Of a stretch of 64,000 bases of DNA, positions 33,921 to 42,321 are shown piece by piece. The translations under genes and the position numbers were made by a program. The notes under the pieces are model-generated. The model was given only the letters and a program-made list of their open reading frames with translations. It did not search any database and was not told the origin of the DNA. The DNA comes from CAVQGZ01 sp964400785 (GTDB lineage Bacteria; Actinomycetota; Actinomycetes; Jiangellales; Jiangellaceae), in assembly GCA_964400785.1 (NCBI GenBank), contig CAYNWB010000005.1:1-64000 (forward strand), read 5' to 3'. Each line of letters starts with the position of its first letter. The first letter of the stretch is position 1.

Positions 33921-35521
33921 AGCGGGATGTTCCCGTGCTTCTTCGCCGGCATCGTCTGCCGCTTGGTGCGCAGGGCGCGAAGCGCCTGGGTGACGGCGAT
34001 GCGGGTACGGGACGGGGTGATCACCGCGTCGACGTACCCACGGTCGGCGGCGGTGTAGGGATTGGCCAGCGTCTGCTCGTAGTTGTGGATCAGCTCGGCC
34101 CGCAGGGCCTCGGGGTCGTCTGCAGCCGCCAGCCTGCCGCGGTGCAGGATGTTGACCGCCCCCTGGGCGCCCATGACGGCCACCTGGCCGGTGGGCCAGG
34201 ACAGGTTGACGTCGGCACCGAGGTGCTTGGACCCCATGACCACGTAGGCGCCCCCGTACGCCTTGCGGGTGATCACCGTGACCTTGGGCACCGTGGCCTC
34301 GGCGTAGGCGTAGATCAGCTTGGCGCCGCGCCGGATGATGCCCTCGTGCTCCTGGCCGGTACCGGGCAGGAACCCCGGCACGTCCACGAACGTCAGCACG
34401 GGCACGTTGAAGGCGTCACAGGTGCGGACGAAGCGAGCGGCCTTCTCGGACGCGGCGATGTCGAGGGTGCCGGCGAACTGCATGGGCTGGTTGGCGACGA
34501 CCCCGACCGAGTGACCGTCGACGCGGCCGTACCCGATCAGCATGTTGGGCGCGTAGAGCCCCTGTACCTCGAGGAACTCCCCGTCGTCGAGGACGGCCTC
34601 GATGACGGTGTGCATGTCGTAGGGCTGGTTGGCGGAGTCCGGGACGAGTGTGTCGAGGGCTCGGTCGCTGTCGGTGACCTCCAAAGGCTGGGGGTCGGCG
34701 GGGTCGAGCACCGGGGCCTCGGACAGGTTGTTCGAGGGCAGGTGGGCCAGCAGGTCCTTGACGAAGTCCAGCGCGTCCTTCTCGTCCGCGCCGAGGTAGT
34801 GCGCGTTGCCGCTCACCGCGTTGTGGGTCCGGGCACCCCCGAGCTCCTCGAAACCGATGTCCTCTCCCGTGACCGTCTTGATCACCTCAGGGCCGGTGAT
34901 GAACATGTGGGAGGTCTTGTCGACCATCACCGTGAAGTCGGTGATCGCGGGGGAGTACACCGCGCCACCGGCGCAGGGACCCATGATCAGCGAGATCTGC
35001 GGGACGACCCCCGAGGCCAGCACGTTGCGGTAGAAGATCTCCCCGTACAGCCCGAGGGAGACCACGCCCTCCTGGATGCGGGCCCCACCTGAGTCGTTGA
35101 TGCCGATCACCGGGCAGCCGATCTTCAGGGCTGTGTCCATGACCTTGACGATCTTCTCGCCGAAGACCTCGCCGAGGCTGCCGCCGAAGACGGTGAAGTC
35201 CTGCGCGAACACCGCCACCTGCCGGCCGTCGATCGTGCCCAGTCCGGTGACGACCCCGTCGCCGTAGGGGCGGGTCTCGTCGAGCCCGAAGGCCGTCGAC
35301 CGGTGCCGGGACAGCTCGTCGAACTCCATGAACGAGCCCTCGTCGACCAGGGCGGCGATCCTCTCCCGCGCCGTCATCTTGCCGCGGGCATGCTGCTTCT
35401 CCACCGCCTTGGCCGAGCCGGCATGGATGGCCTCGTCGGTGCGTGCGACGTAGTCGGCGAGCTTGGCTGCCGTCGTGGTGGTGTCCCGAACGGGGACGTC
35501 GGCGGTGGGATCGCCAGACAT
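33917..35521 (-). CDS. accD5: Propionyl/acetyl-CoA carboxylase beta subunit
   Basis: This 534-residue carboxyltransferase transfers CO2 from biotin to propionyl-CoA (and possibly acetyl-CoA), giving methylmalonyl-CoA. It has KQHARGKMTARERIAALVDEGSF, GPCAGGAVYSPAITDF, FVDVPGFLPGTGQEHEGIIRRGAKLIYAYAEATVPKVTVI and RKAYGGAYVVM, all strongly conserved in PccB/AccD5. ATG 35521 is preceded by AGGAGG. It heads accD5-accE-maf. The divergent ppc gene starts 126 bp away. Confidence 0.95.
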   Translation of the reverse strand: MSGDPTADVPVRDTTTTAAKLADYVARTDEAIHAGSAKAVEKQHARGKMTARERIAALVDEGSFMEFDELSRHRSTAFGLDETRPYGDGVVTGLGTIDGRQVAVFAQDFTVFGGSLGEVFGEKIVKVMDTALKIGCPVIGINDSGGARIQEGVVSLGLYGEIFYRNVLASGVVPQISLIMGPCAGGAVYSPAITDFTVMVDKTSHMFITGPEVIKTVTGEDIGFEELGGARTHNAVSGNAHYLGADEKDALDFVKDLLAHLPSNNLSEAPVLDPADPQPLEVTDSDRALDTLVPDSANQPYDMHTVIEAVLDDGEFLEVQGLYAPNMLIGYGRVDGHSVGVVANQPMQFAGTLDIAASEKAARFVRTCDAFNVPVLTFVDVPGFLPGTGQEHEGIIRRGAKLIYAYAEATVPKVTVITRKAYGGAYVVMGSKHLGADVNLSWPTGQVAVMGAQGAVNILHRGRLAAADDPEALRAELIHNYEQTLANPYTAADRGYVDAVITPSRTRIAVTQALRALRTKRQTMPAKKHGNIPL

Positions 35522-35632
35522 CGGGTCCTCCTGTGCTAAGCAGGGCGGCAGTCGGATGGGCACCACCCGACCCGATCCCAGCCTAGACAGCGCCCCGACT
35601 CGTCCGGGCAGGCCCTCGTGCCTGCGTCGCAC

Positions 35633-35638
35633 TAGCCT
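35633..35638 (+). promoter_or_regulatory. Leaderless -10 box for ppc
   Basis: TAGCCT ends 8 nt before GTG 35647, in the 125-bp divergent gap with accD5. No ribosome-binding site precedes the GTG. Confidence 0.6.
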
Positions 35639-35646
35639 TCGACAGC

Positions 35647-38328
35647 GTGTCCAGCAGCCCCGAGCCGTCCCCTGAGCGCACCACTGCTGCCCTGGACATG
35701 CCCGAGCAGCTGCGTGCAGACGTCCGCGATCTCGGCGAGGTGCTCGGCGACGTGCTGGTCGAGTACGGAGGGCAGGGACTGCTCGACGACGTGGCCACGC
35801 TGCGTCGGCTGGTGATCGCGGCTCACAACACCGACGCCGACCACGACGGCTCAGTCACGTCGGGTGACGAGGCGGCCGAGCAGGCCGAGGCGCTGGTGGC
35901 GTCGTGGCCGTTGGCACGCGCAGAAGAGGTCGCCAGGGCGTTCGCCGTGTTCTTCCACCTGGTGAACCTGGCAGAGGAGTACCACCGCAAGCGAATGATG
36001 AAGCGCTCGGGATCGGCCGCACAGCCGGTGCCGGGCGGAGTGGCCTCGGCCGTGGACGAGATCGAGGCCCGCTACGGGGCAGCGCACGCCCAAGCCATGC
36101 TGACCGGGCTCGAGGTGCGTCCCGTGCTCACGGCTCACCCGACCGAGGCTCGCCGCCGCTCGACCGTGCGCGCGATCCGCCGCATCTCCCAGCTGCTCGA
36201 CGAGCGCGACGACCCTCGACGCTCGGCTGCCGAGCACCAGGAGATCCGTCGTCGGCTGCTCGAGGAGGTCGAGAGCATGTGGCGCACGGCGCTCGTGCGC
36301 CAGGAACGACCGGGCCCGCTGGACGAGGTGCGCACGGCCATGGCGGTCTTCGACGAGGTGCTGTTCCCCATCGTCCCTGCTCTCTACCGGCGGGTCGACT
36401 CCTCGGTGCAGCCGCAGCAGGCCGGTCGGGTGTCGCCACGCGTTCCGGCCTTCCTGCACTGGGGGTCGTGGATCGGGGGAGACCGGGACGGCAACCCCAA
36501 CGTGACGGCCCCGGTGACGCGGGCGGCCATGGCGATCCAGTCCGAGCACGTCCTGCGGGCGCTCGAGGCCGCGGCCACCCGCGTCGCCTGGGCGATGACG
36601 GCCGACGCTGCCAGCACTCCTCCCAGCCCCGGTGTGCGCCGGCTGGTCGACGACGCCGCCGCGCTGGTGCCCGAGGCCATGGACCAGCTGAGGGTGCGCG
36701 CGACGAACGAGCCGCACCGCCTGGCTCTGCTGGTCACGGCCGAGCGCATCAGGGCGACCCGGGAGCGCGACGCCGACGCCGCCTACCCGAGCGCGGCCGA
36801 GCTGCTGACCGACCTGCGCACGGTGCAGAGGTCGCTGGCCGCGGCCGGGGCGCCGAGGCTGGCCTACGGCGAGCTGCAGCACCTGGTGTGGCAGGTGGAG
36901 ACGTTCGGGTTCCACCTGGCCGAGCTCGAGGTGCGTCAGCACAGCCAGGTGCACGCGCGTGCCCTGGCCGAGGTGCGCGCGGGTGCCGAGCTGTCCGACG
37001 AGACCGAGCAGGTGCTGGCGACGATCCGGGTCATGGCCAAGATCCAGCAGCGCTTCGGTGCCGACGCATGCCGGCGCTACGTCGTCTCGTTCACGCGTAG
37101 TGCGGACGACGTCGCGGCGGTGTACGAGCTGGCCCAGGCGGCCGTGGGCGACGGCATGGTGCTCGACGTCGTCCCGCTGTTCGAGACAGGTGACGACCTG
37201 GCGCGCGCCGAGGCAGTGCTCGACGAGATGGTGACCCTGTCCCCGGTACGGGCGCGGCTGTCGGCGACCGGTCGGCGGCTGGAGGTGATGGTCGGGTACT
37301 CCGACTCGGCCAAGGACATCGGCCCGGTGTCGGCGACCCTGGCGCTGTACGACGCGCAGGCCTCGCTCGCTCGGTGGGCCTCGCGGCACGCGATCGCGTT
37401 GACGCTGTTCCACGGACGCGGAGGCGCCCTGGGTCGCGGCGGTGGCCCGGTGAATCGGGCGGTGCTCGCGCAGCCGCCGGGATCGGTGTCGGGTCGGTTC
37501 AAGGTCACCGAGCAGGGGGAGGTGATCTTCGCCCGCTACGGCGATCCCGACCTGGCTATGCGGCACCTGGAGCAGGTCGCCTCGGCCTCTCTGTTCGCGT
37601 CCACGCCGACCGTCGAGCAGCGCGCCCATCAGGCCGCGGACCGCTTCGCCGACCTCGCGACCCGGCTGTTCGTCTCGGCTCGCGAGGCCTACTGGGGCCT
37701 GGTGCGCCGCGACGGCTTCGCGGACTGGTTCGTGCGGGCGACCGCCCTCAACGAGATCGGTCGGCTGCCCCTGGGCTCTCGCCCGGCCCGCCGGGGGCTC
37801 TCGATCGACTCCCTGGACGACCTGCGAGCGATCCCCTGGGTCTTCTCGTGGGCGCAGAGCCGGGCGAACGTGCCCGGCTGGTACGGCCTGGGCAGCGCGA
37901 TCAGCGCCGTCGACGACCCCGACCTGCTGCGCGAGGCCTACCGCGAGTGGCCCTTGTTCACGGTGCTGGTCGACAACGCCGAGATGTCCCTGGCCAAGAC
38001 CGATCGCCGGATCTTGGCGCGCTACCTCGCAGCCGGCGACCGGCCCGACATCGTCGCCGCGATCCTCGACGAGCACGAGCGCAGCGTCGACGGCGTGCTC
38101 GCCGTGACGGGCCACTCGAGGCTGCTGGAGGGCCACCGGGTTCTCGGGCGGGCGGTCGAGCTGCGCAACCCCTACGTCGACGCGCTGTCATACGTGCAGA
38201 TGCGGGCTCTGCGCGAGCTGCGCTCGATCGAGGGCCGCGACGGCCCACACGACGACGTCGAGGCGCTGGGCCGCCTCGTGCGGCTGACGGTCAACGGCGT
38301 CGCAGCCGGGCTGCAGAACACCGGATGA
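35647..38328 (+). CDS. ppc: Phosphoenolpyruvate carboxylase
   Basis: This 893-residue enzyme fixes bicarbonate onto PEP to form oxaloacetate. The catalytic histidine lies in VLTAHPTEARRRS (His164), with GYSDSAKDIGPV (about residue 550) and FHGRGGALGRGGGP (about 588), and the C-terminal NTG ending. Full length. It refills the TCA cycle and supplies C4 acids; it is divergent from accD5, whose product uses CO2 on acyl-CoA. The stop overlaps birA (ATGA), so birA depends on ppc translation. Confidence 0.97.
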   Translation: MSSSPEPSPERTTAALDMPEQLRADVRDLGEVLGDVLVEYGGQGLLDDVATLRRLVIAAHNTDADHDGSVTSGDEAAEQAEALVASWPLARAEEVARAFAVFFHLVNLAEEYHRKRMMKRSGSAAQPVPGGVASAVDEIEARYGAAHAQAMLTGLEVRPVLTAHPTEARRRSTVRAIRRISQLLDERDDPRRSAAEHQEIRRRLLEEVESMWRTALVRQERPGPLDEVRTAMAVFDEVLFPIVPALYRRVDSSVQPQQAGRVSPRVPAFLHWGSWIGGDRDGNPNVTAPVTRAAMAIQSEHVLRALEAAATRVAWAMTADAASTPPSPGVRRLVDDAAALVPEAMDQLRVRATNEPHRLALLVTAERIRATRERDADAAYPSAAELLTDLRTVQRSLAAAGAPRLAYGELQHLVWQVETFGFHLAELEVRQHSQVHARALAEVRAGAELSDETEQVLATIRVMAKIQQRFGADACRRYVVSFTRSADDVAAVYELAQAAVGDGMVLDVVPLFETGDDLARAEAVLDEMVTLSPVRARLSATGRRLEVMVGYSDSAKDIGPVSATLALYDAQASLARWASRHAIALTLFHGRGGALGRGGGPVNRAVLAQPPGSVSGRFKVTEQGEVIFARYGDPDLAMRHLEQVASASLFASTPTVEQRAHQAADRFADLATRLFVSAREAYWGLVRRDGFADWFVRATALNEIGRLPLGSRPARRGLSIDSLDDLRAIPWVFSWAQSRANVPGWYGLGSAISAVDDPDLLREAYREWPLFTVLVDNAEMSLAKTDRRILARYLAAGDRPDIVAAILDEHERSVDGVLAVTGHSRLLEGHRVLGRAVELRNPYVDALSYVQMRALRELRSIEGRDGPHDDVEALGRLVRLTVNGVAAGLQNTG

Positions 38329-39071
38329 CCGCGCAGGGTGATCGCCGCCTGGCCGTCGAGTGGGTCGAGGACGTCGACTCCACCCAGGTCGTTCTCACTG
38401 CCCGGGCGCGGGCCGGCGCGGAGCCGCAGGCGCTGGCGACGACGAACCAGACGTCCGGCCACGGTCGGCGGGGGCGGCAGTGGACGTGCCCGCCCGGCGG
38501 CGGGTTGGCGCTGTCGGTGCTGCTGCGGCCCGCCCGGGACGACGCCTGGACCTGGTTGCCGCTGCTGTCCGGTGTCGCCGTCGTCGACGCACTGACCGAC
38601 CTGGGTGCGTCAGGTCTTGGCCTGAAGTGGCCCAACGACGTGTTGGCGGGGCACGGCAAGCTCGCCGGCCTCATCGCCGAGCGCGTCGGCGGCGTCGACC
38701 CCGGCACGCACGCCCCCGCCTTCGTGCTCGGCATCGGCCTGAACCTTCGACCCCAGCACCTGCCCGAGGGTGCGACGAGCCTGGCCGACCTCGGGGTGGC
38801 GACACCGCCCGGTGAGGTGGCCGACGTGCTCGTCGGTCGGGTGGTGCGGTGGCTGGACACCTGGGAGGACGAGCCGGGCACGGTCGTCGAGGCGTACCGG
38901 GTTCGGTGCGCCACCCTGGGCGAGCGGGTGCGCGTGGCCCTTCCAGGGGGACGCCAGGTGGTGGGAGAAGCGGTGGACGTCGACGACGCGGGGTGCCTGC
39001 TGGTCGAGGTCGCGGGCGAGGGTCGCCTCGCCCTCTCGGCGGGCGACGTCGTCCACCTGCGCCCAGGCTGA
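38325..39071 (+). CDS. birA: Biotin-[acetyl-CoA-carboxylase] ligase, monofunctional
   Basis: This 248-residue enzyme makes biotinyl-AMP and biotinylates carrier proteins such as AccA3. DSTQ (residues 18-21) precedes the loop SGHGRRGRQW (44-53), then KWPNDVL, KLAGLIAE and GIGLNL, followed by a small C-terminal SH3-like domain. It lacks the N-terminal DNA-binding domain of E. coli BirA, so it is not a repressor. ATG 38325 overlaps the ppc stop. Confidence 0.95.
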   Translation: MTAQGDRRLAVEWVEDVDSTQVVLTARARAGAEPQALATTNQTSGHGRRGRQWTCPPGGGLALSVLLRPARDDAWTWLPLLSGVAVVDALTDLGASGLGLKWPNDVLAGHGKLAGLIAERVGGVDPGTHAPAFVLGIGLNLRPQHLPEGATSLADLGVATPPGEVADVLVGRVVRWLDTWEDEPGTVVEAYRVRCATLGERVRVALPGGRQVVGEAVDVDDAGCLLVEVAGEGRLALSAGDVVHLRPG

Positions 39072-39095
39072 CCACCGGCGTGCCACTATTCGCCC

Positions 39096-39593
39096 ATGGG
39101 ATACCCCGAAGACGCCCTCGGCACGGGCGAGGCCGTCCTGATCCACACGCGCACGCACTGGAAGGCCCTGCTCGGGGCGGTCGTCTGGCTGGTGCTGGGC
39201 ATCATCGGCTTCGTGCTGCTGCTCGTGCTGCTGCCGGACGGCCGCTTCGAGGATCTCATCAGGTGGGTGGGCTGGGCCGTCATCCTCGTGGCTCTGGTCT
39301 GGTTCGCCGTGGCGCCGCTGATTCGCTGGCTCAGCTCGAGCTACACGATCACCACGCACCGCATCCTGTCCCGGAGCGGGATCCTGCGGCAGACGGGGCG
39401 CAACATCCCGCTCAAGCGCGTCAGCGGCGTGTCGTTCGAGAAGGGAGTCGTGGACCGGATGCTCGGCTGCGGAACCTTGCTCATCGAGTCGTCGGCCGAG
39501 ACGTCCAACGTCGTGTTCAACGACGTCCCGGACGTCGAGAACGTGCAGCGGGTGCTCACCGACCTGATCACCGACGTGCCCGACGACGCCTGA
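39096..39593 (+). CDS. PH-domain membrane protein (bPH2/YdbS-like)
   Basis: This 165-residue protein has two membrane helices (about residues 24-48 and 57-80) and then a bacterial PH domain (SYTITTHRILSRSGILRQTGRNIPLKRVSGVSFEKG...). The function of this family is unsettled; it is thought to organise membrane proteins. The ATG lies 6 nt after CACTAT, a weak -10, suggesting a leaderless start. The M. tuberculosis homologue (Rv3278c) is also beside birA. Confidence 0.82.
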   Translation: MGYPEDALGTGEAVLIHTRTHWKALLGAVVWLVLGIIGFVLLLVLLPDGRFEDLIRWVGWAVILVALVWFAVAPLIRWLSSSYTITTHRILSRSGILRQTGRNIPLKRVSGVSFEKGVVDRMLGCGTLLIESSAETSNVVFNDVPDVENVQRVLTDLITDVPDDA

Positions 39594-39677
39594 GTCACCC
39601 CACTCCATGGGTGCTTCATGAGCACGGGGCGTGCGACGTCTCGGACGCTTGGGCGCCCGCGAAGGGTCGGAAACGTC

Positions 39678-40172
39678 TCAGGCAAGTGGGTCGGCGAGCG
39701 CACGGGGCGTCGTGACCGACTTGAACACCCAGCGGCGGTAGGACCAGAACCGGAACGCGGTGCCCAGCGCCAGCCCGACCCCGTTGGCGGCGATGTTGTC
39801 GGCCAGCGGGCTGGTGAGCCCGAGCACGTAGTGGCTGATCGCCAGCGTCAGGACGGCGATGCCCATCGCGATGCCGTTGAGCACGAAGAACAGCGCGTAC
39901 TCGCGTGCGTAGCCGCTGCGGGCGCGGTCGCGCCACGTCCACGAACGGTTGCCCAGGTAGGTGACGACCGTCGCGAGCACCGTGGAGATGATCTTCGCCG
40001 TCAGTGGCTTGTCGACCAGCACCCCTTCGCCGTCACCGAACCCGGCGTCGAAGCGGAGCCAGTTGAACACGGCGACGTCGACGACGAACCCGAGGCCGCC
40101 GACGACAAGGAATCGCGCAACCTCGCCGGCGGCGGATCCGACCCGCGACCGGGTCGCGACGGATACCGGCAT
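39678..40172 (-). CDS. GtrA-family membrane protein
   Basis: This 164-residue protein has four predicted helices and the GtrA/DPMS signature: FLVVGGLGFVVDVAVFNWL, a lumenal loop, TVVTYLGNRSWTWRDR and RFWSYRRWVF. GtrA proteins are proposed to move polyprenyl-linked sugars or take part in cell-surface glycan assembly; the exact substrate is unknown. ATG 40172 follows TAGGAT by 6 nt, and purK starts only 34 bp away on the other strand. It converges on the PH-domain gene; a weak hairpin (GTGCT/AGCAC, 39611-39625) lies between. Confidence 0.85.
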   Translation of the reverse strand: MPVSVATRSRVGSAAGEVARFLVVGGLGFVVDVAVFNWLRFDAGFGDGEGVLVDKPLTAKIISTVLATVVTYLGNRSWTWRDRARSGYAREYALFFVLNGIAMGIAVLTLAISHYVLGLTSPLADNIAANGVGLALGTAFRFWSYRRWVFKSVTTPRALADPLA

Positions 40173-40178
40173 CGGGCA

Positions 40179-40184
40179 ATCCTA
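40179..40184 (-). promoter_or_regulatory. Leaderless -10 box for gtrA
   Basis: TAGGAT on the minus strand lies 6 nt before ATG 40172. Confidence 0.6.
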
Positions 40185-40193
40185 CGGGGGATC

Positions 40194-40199
40194 TAGGGT
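40194..40199 (+). promoter_or_regulatory. Leaderless -10 box for purK
   Basis: TAGGGT ends 7 nt before GTG 40207. The two opposed -10 boxes are 9 bp apart, so each promoter's -35 region would overlap the other's start codon. Confidence 0.6.
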
Positions 40200-40206
40200 T
40201 GCGCCC

Positions 40207-41388
40207 GTGGCTGTCGAGGGCGCTGGGGTGGCCGCGGTGCCCGGCCGCGAGGGCCGCCCGGTCGTGGGTGTGGTCGGAGCCGGACAGCTGGCCCGCATGA
40301 TGCAGCCGCCAGCGATCGCGCTCGACATCGACCTGCGCCTGCTGGCCGCGCGCGCCGGTGACAGCGCCGCACAGGTCATCCCGGCAACGCTGGTCGGAGA
40401 CGAACGGGGTCTGCCCGACCTGCAGCGCTTCTGCGACGGTCTCGACGTGCTGACCTTCGACCACGAGCACGTGCCGACCGACCACCTGAGGCGTCTGCAG
40501 GCGGCCGGAGTCGTCGTGCGTCCGGGACCGCACGCCCTGCCCTACGCCACCGACAAGTCGGTGATGCGCCGCGGGCTGTCCGAGCTCGGTCTGCCCGTGC
40601 CCCGCTTCGAGGTGGTCGACGACATCACCGGGCTGGCGCCGGCCGTGGAAGCCGTCGGTGGCTGGCCCGTCGTTCTCAAGACCGCACGGGGGGGCTACGA
40701 CGGCAAGGGCGTCTGGGTCGTCGACGGCGCCGAGGCCGCGAGGGACGCCTTCGCGGCCCGCGTTCCCGTCGTGGTGGAGCAGCGGGTGCCGTTCGTCCGG
40801 GAGCTGGCCGCCGTCGTCGCCCGGTCGCCGTCGGGGCAGGCCGTCGCCTACCCCGTGGTCGAGTCGGTGCAGCGCGACGGGATCTGCGTCGAGGTCGTCG
40901 CGCCCGCACCGGGTCTGTCGCCCGACACCGCCGTCGCCGCGCAGCGGCTGGCGCTGCAGGTGGCTCACGCGATCGACGTGGTCGGCGTGCTGGCGGTCGA
41001 GCTCTTCGAGCTGCCCGACGGCCAGGTGCTGGTCAACGAGCTCGCCATGCGTCCCCACAACAGCGCCCACTGGACGATCGACGCGGCGGCGACGTCTCAG
41101 TTCGAGAACCACCTGCGCGCGGTGCTGGACCTGCCGCTGGGATCCCCGCAGGCGCTGGCTCCGGTCGCCGTCATGGTGAACGTGCTCGGAGGAGACCTGC
41201 CCGACCTGCACCGCGCCCTGCGGCACGTGATGGCACGCGACCCGGGGGCCCGGGTGCACCTGTACGGCAAGACCGTGCGGCCGGGGCGCAAGATCGGGCA
41301 CGTCACGGTGCTCGGCGACGACCTGGACGACCTGCGAGCGCGCGCCTGGCACGCCGCGGACTACATCAGTGGGGTGATCGACGAGTGA
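40207..41388 (+). CDS. purK: 5-(carboxyamino)imidazole ribonucleotide synthase
   Basis: This 393-residue ATP-grasp enzyme carboxylates AIR to N5-CAIR in purine biosynthesis. VVGVVGAGQLARMM, TFDHEHVP, DKSVMRRGLSELGLPVPRF and KTARGGYDGKGVW match PurK, and ELAMRPHNSAHWTIDA is the conserved C-terminal motif. GTG 40207 is set by the TAGGGT -10 box. The stop overlaps purE (GTGA). Confidence 0.95.
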   Translation: MAVEGAGVAAVPGREGRPVVGVVGAGQLARMMQPPAIALDIDLRLLAARAGDSAAQVIPATLVGDERGLPDLQRFCDGLDVLTFDHEHVPTDHLRRLQAAGVVVRPGPHALPYATDKSVMRRGLSELGLPVPRFEVVDDITGLAPAVEAVGGWPVVLKTARGGYDGKGVWVVDGAEAARDAFAARVPVVVEQRVPFVRELAAVVARSPSGQAVAYPVVESVQRDGICVEVVAPAPGLSPDTAVAAQRLALQVAHAIDVVGVLAVELFELPDGQVLVNELAMRPHNSAHWTIDAAATSQFENHLRAVLDLPLGSPQALAPVAVMVNVLGGDLPDLHRALRHVMARDPGARVHLYGKTVRPGRKIGHVTVLGDDLDDLRARAWHAADYISGVIDE

Positions 41389-41936
41389 GTGCCACCGGGA
41401 CGCCCGTCGTCGGCGTGGTGATGGGATCGGACAGCGACTGGCCCACGATGCAGGCTGCGTCGACCGTCCTGGACGACTTCGACGTGCCGCACGAGGTGGA
41501 CGTCGTGTCGGCACACCGGATGCCGCGGGCGATGCTCGACTACGGCGAGACAGCGGCCGACCGGGGGCTACGGGTGATCATCGCCGGCGCCGGGGGCGCG
41601 GCCCACCTGCCCGGCATGCTGGCGTCGGTGACACCGCTGCCGGTGATCGGCGTGCCGGTCGCGCTCAAGGTGCTCGACGGCATGGACTCGCTGCTGTCGA
41701 TCGTGCAGATGCCGGCAGGCGTGCCCGTGGCTGCGGTGGCGGTCGGCAACGCCCGCAACGCCGGCCTGCTCGCCGTGCGCATCCTGGCCAGCGGCGAGGG
41801 GGCGGACGCGGCCCGGTGGCAGCGGGCGATGCGGGAGTTCCAGAACGACCTGGAGAGCAGCGCGCGCGCCAAGGGTGAGACGCTCAGGCGGCAGGTCCCA
41901 GGCGCGGCCACTCGATCGCCGGGCAGCGGTCCATGA
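41385..41936 (+). CDS. purE: N5-CAIR mutase
   Basis: This 183-residue enzyme isomerises N5-CAIR to CAIR. GVVMGSDSDWPTMQAA, VVSAHRMPRAMLDYGE and IIAGAGGAAHLPGMLAS are diagnostic, including the SAHR active-site motif. GTG 41385 overlaps purK. The 3' end overlaps the convergent CoA-binding gene by 53 bp; the extra C-terminal residues (about 165-183) lie in this overlap and are rich in Pro, Gly and Ser, so the tail is probably not essential. Confidence 0.95.
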   Translation: MSATGTPVVGVVMGSDSDWPTMQAASTVLDDFDVPHEVDVVSAHRMPRAMLDYGETAADRGLRVIIAGAGGAAHLPGMLASVTPLPVIGVPVALKVLDGMDSLLSIVQMPAGVPVAAVAVGNARNAGLLAVRILASGEGADAARWQRAMREFQNDLESSARAKGETLRRQVPGAATRSPGSGP

Positions 41937-42321
41937 CCATGTCGAGCCCGGCTGTGGTCACCCGAGTCGCAGCGTCGGTGTCGACCACGCCGAGCTGGAA
42001 CCAGACCGCCGAGGCTCCGACCTCGATCGCCTGGTCGGCGATCGCACCGGCGAGCTGGGAGCGCACGAACACGTCGACGCAGTCGACCGCGAACGGGATG
42101 TCGGCCAGCGTGGCGTAGCCCTGCTCGCCGTGCACCGTCTCGGCGTGCGGGTGCACGGGCACGACCTGCTTGCCGTGCTGCTGCAGGAAGTGCGCGACCC
42201 GGTACGCGGCTCGGGCGGTGTTGTGCGACAGGCCGACCACCGCCCAGACCTCGCAGTCGGCCAGCACGCGGCGGATCAGCGCGTCGGACGGCTCGGTGGG
42301 TGCGGGGCGGTCAGGGCTCAC
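41884..42321 (-). CDS. CoA-binding domain protein (YccU-like)
   Basis: This 145-residue Rossmann-fold protein has WAVVGLSHNTARAAYRVAHFLQQHGKQVVPVHP, EQGYATLADIP and VDVFVRSQLA, matching the CoA_binding_2 family, whose cellular role is not settled. GTG 42321 overlaps the UDP-glucose dehydrogenase stop (GTGA). The C-terminal residues overlap the end of purE on the other strand by 53 bp. Confidence 0.88.
   Translation of the reverse strand: MSPDRPAPTEPSDALIRRVLADCEVWAVVGLSHNTARAAYRVAHFLQQHGKQVVPVHPHAETVHGEQGYATLADIPFAVDCVDVFVRSQLAGAIADQAIEVGASAVWFQLGVVDTDAATRVTTAGLDMVMDRCPAIEWPRLGPAA

Noticed and set aside
35851..38136. 761-codon open frame opposite ppc
   Set aside because: It mirrors the codon pattern of ppc, which has all catalytic motifs; the predicted product is low complexity.
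39611..39625. Terminator hairpin between the PH-domain gene and gtrA
   Set aside because: The stem is only 5 bp with a 5-nt loop and no U-run; too weak to annotate as a separate feature.
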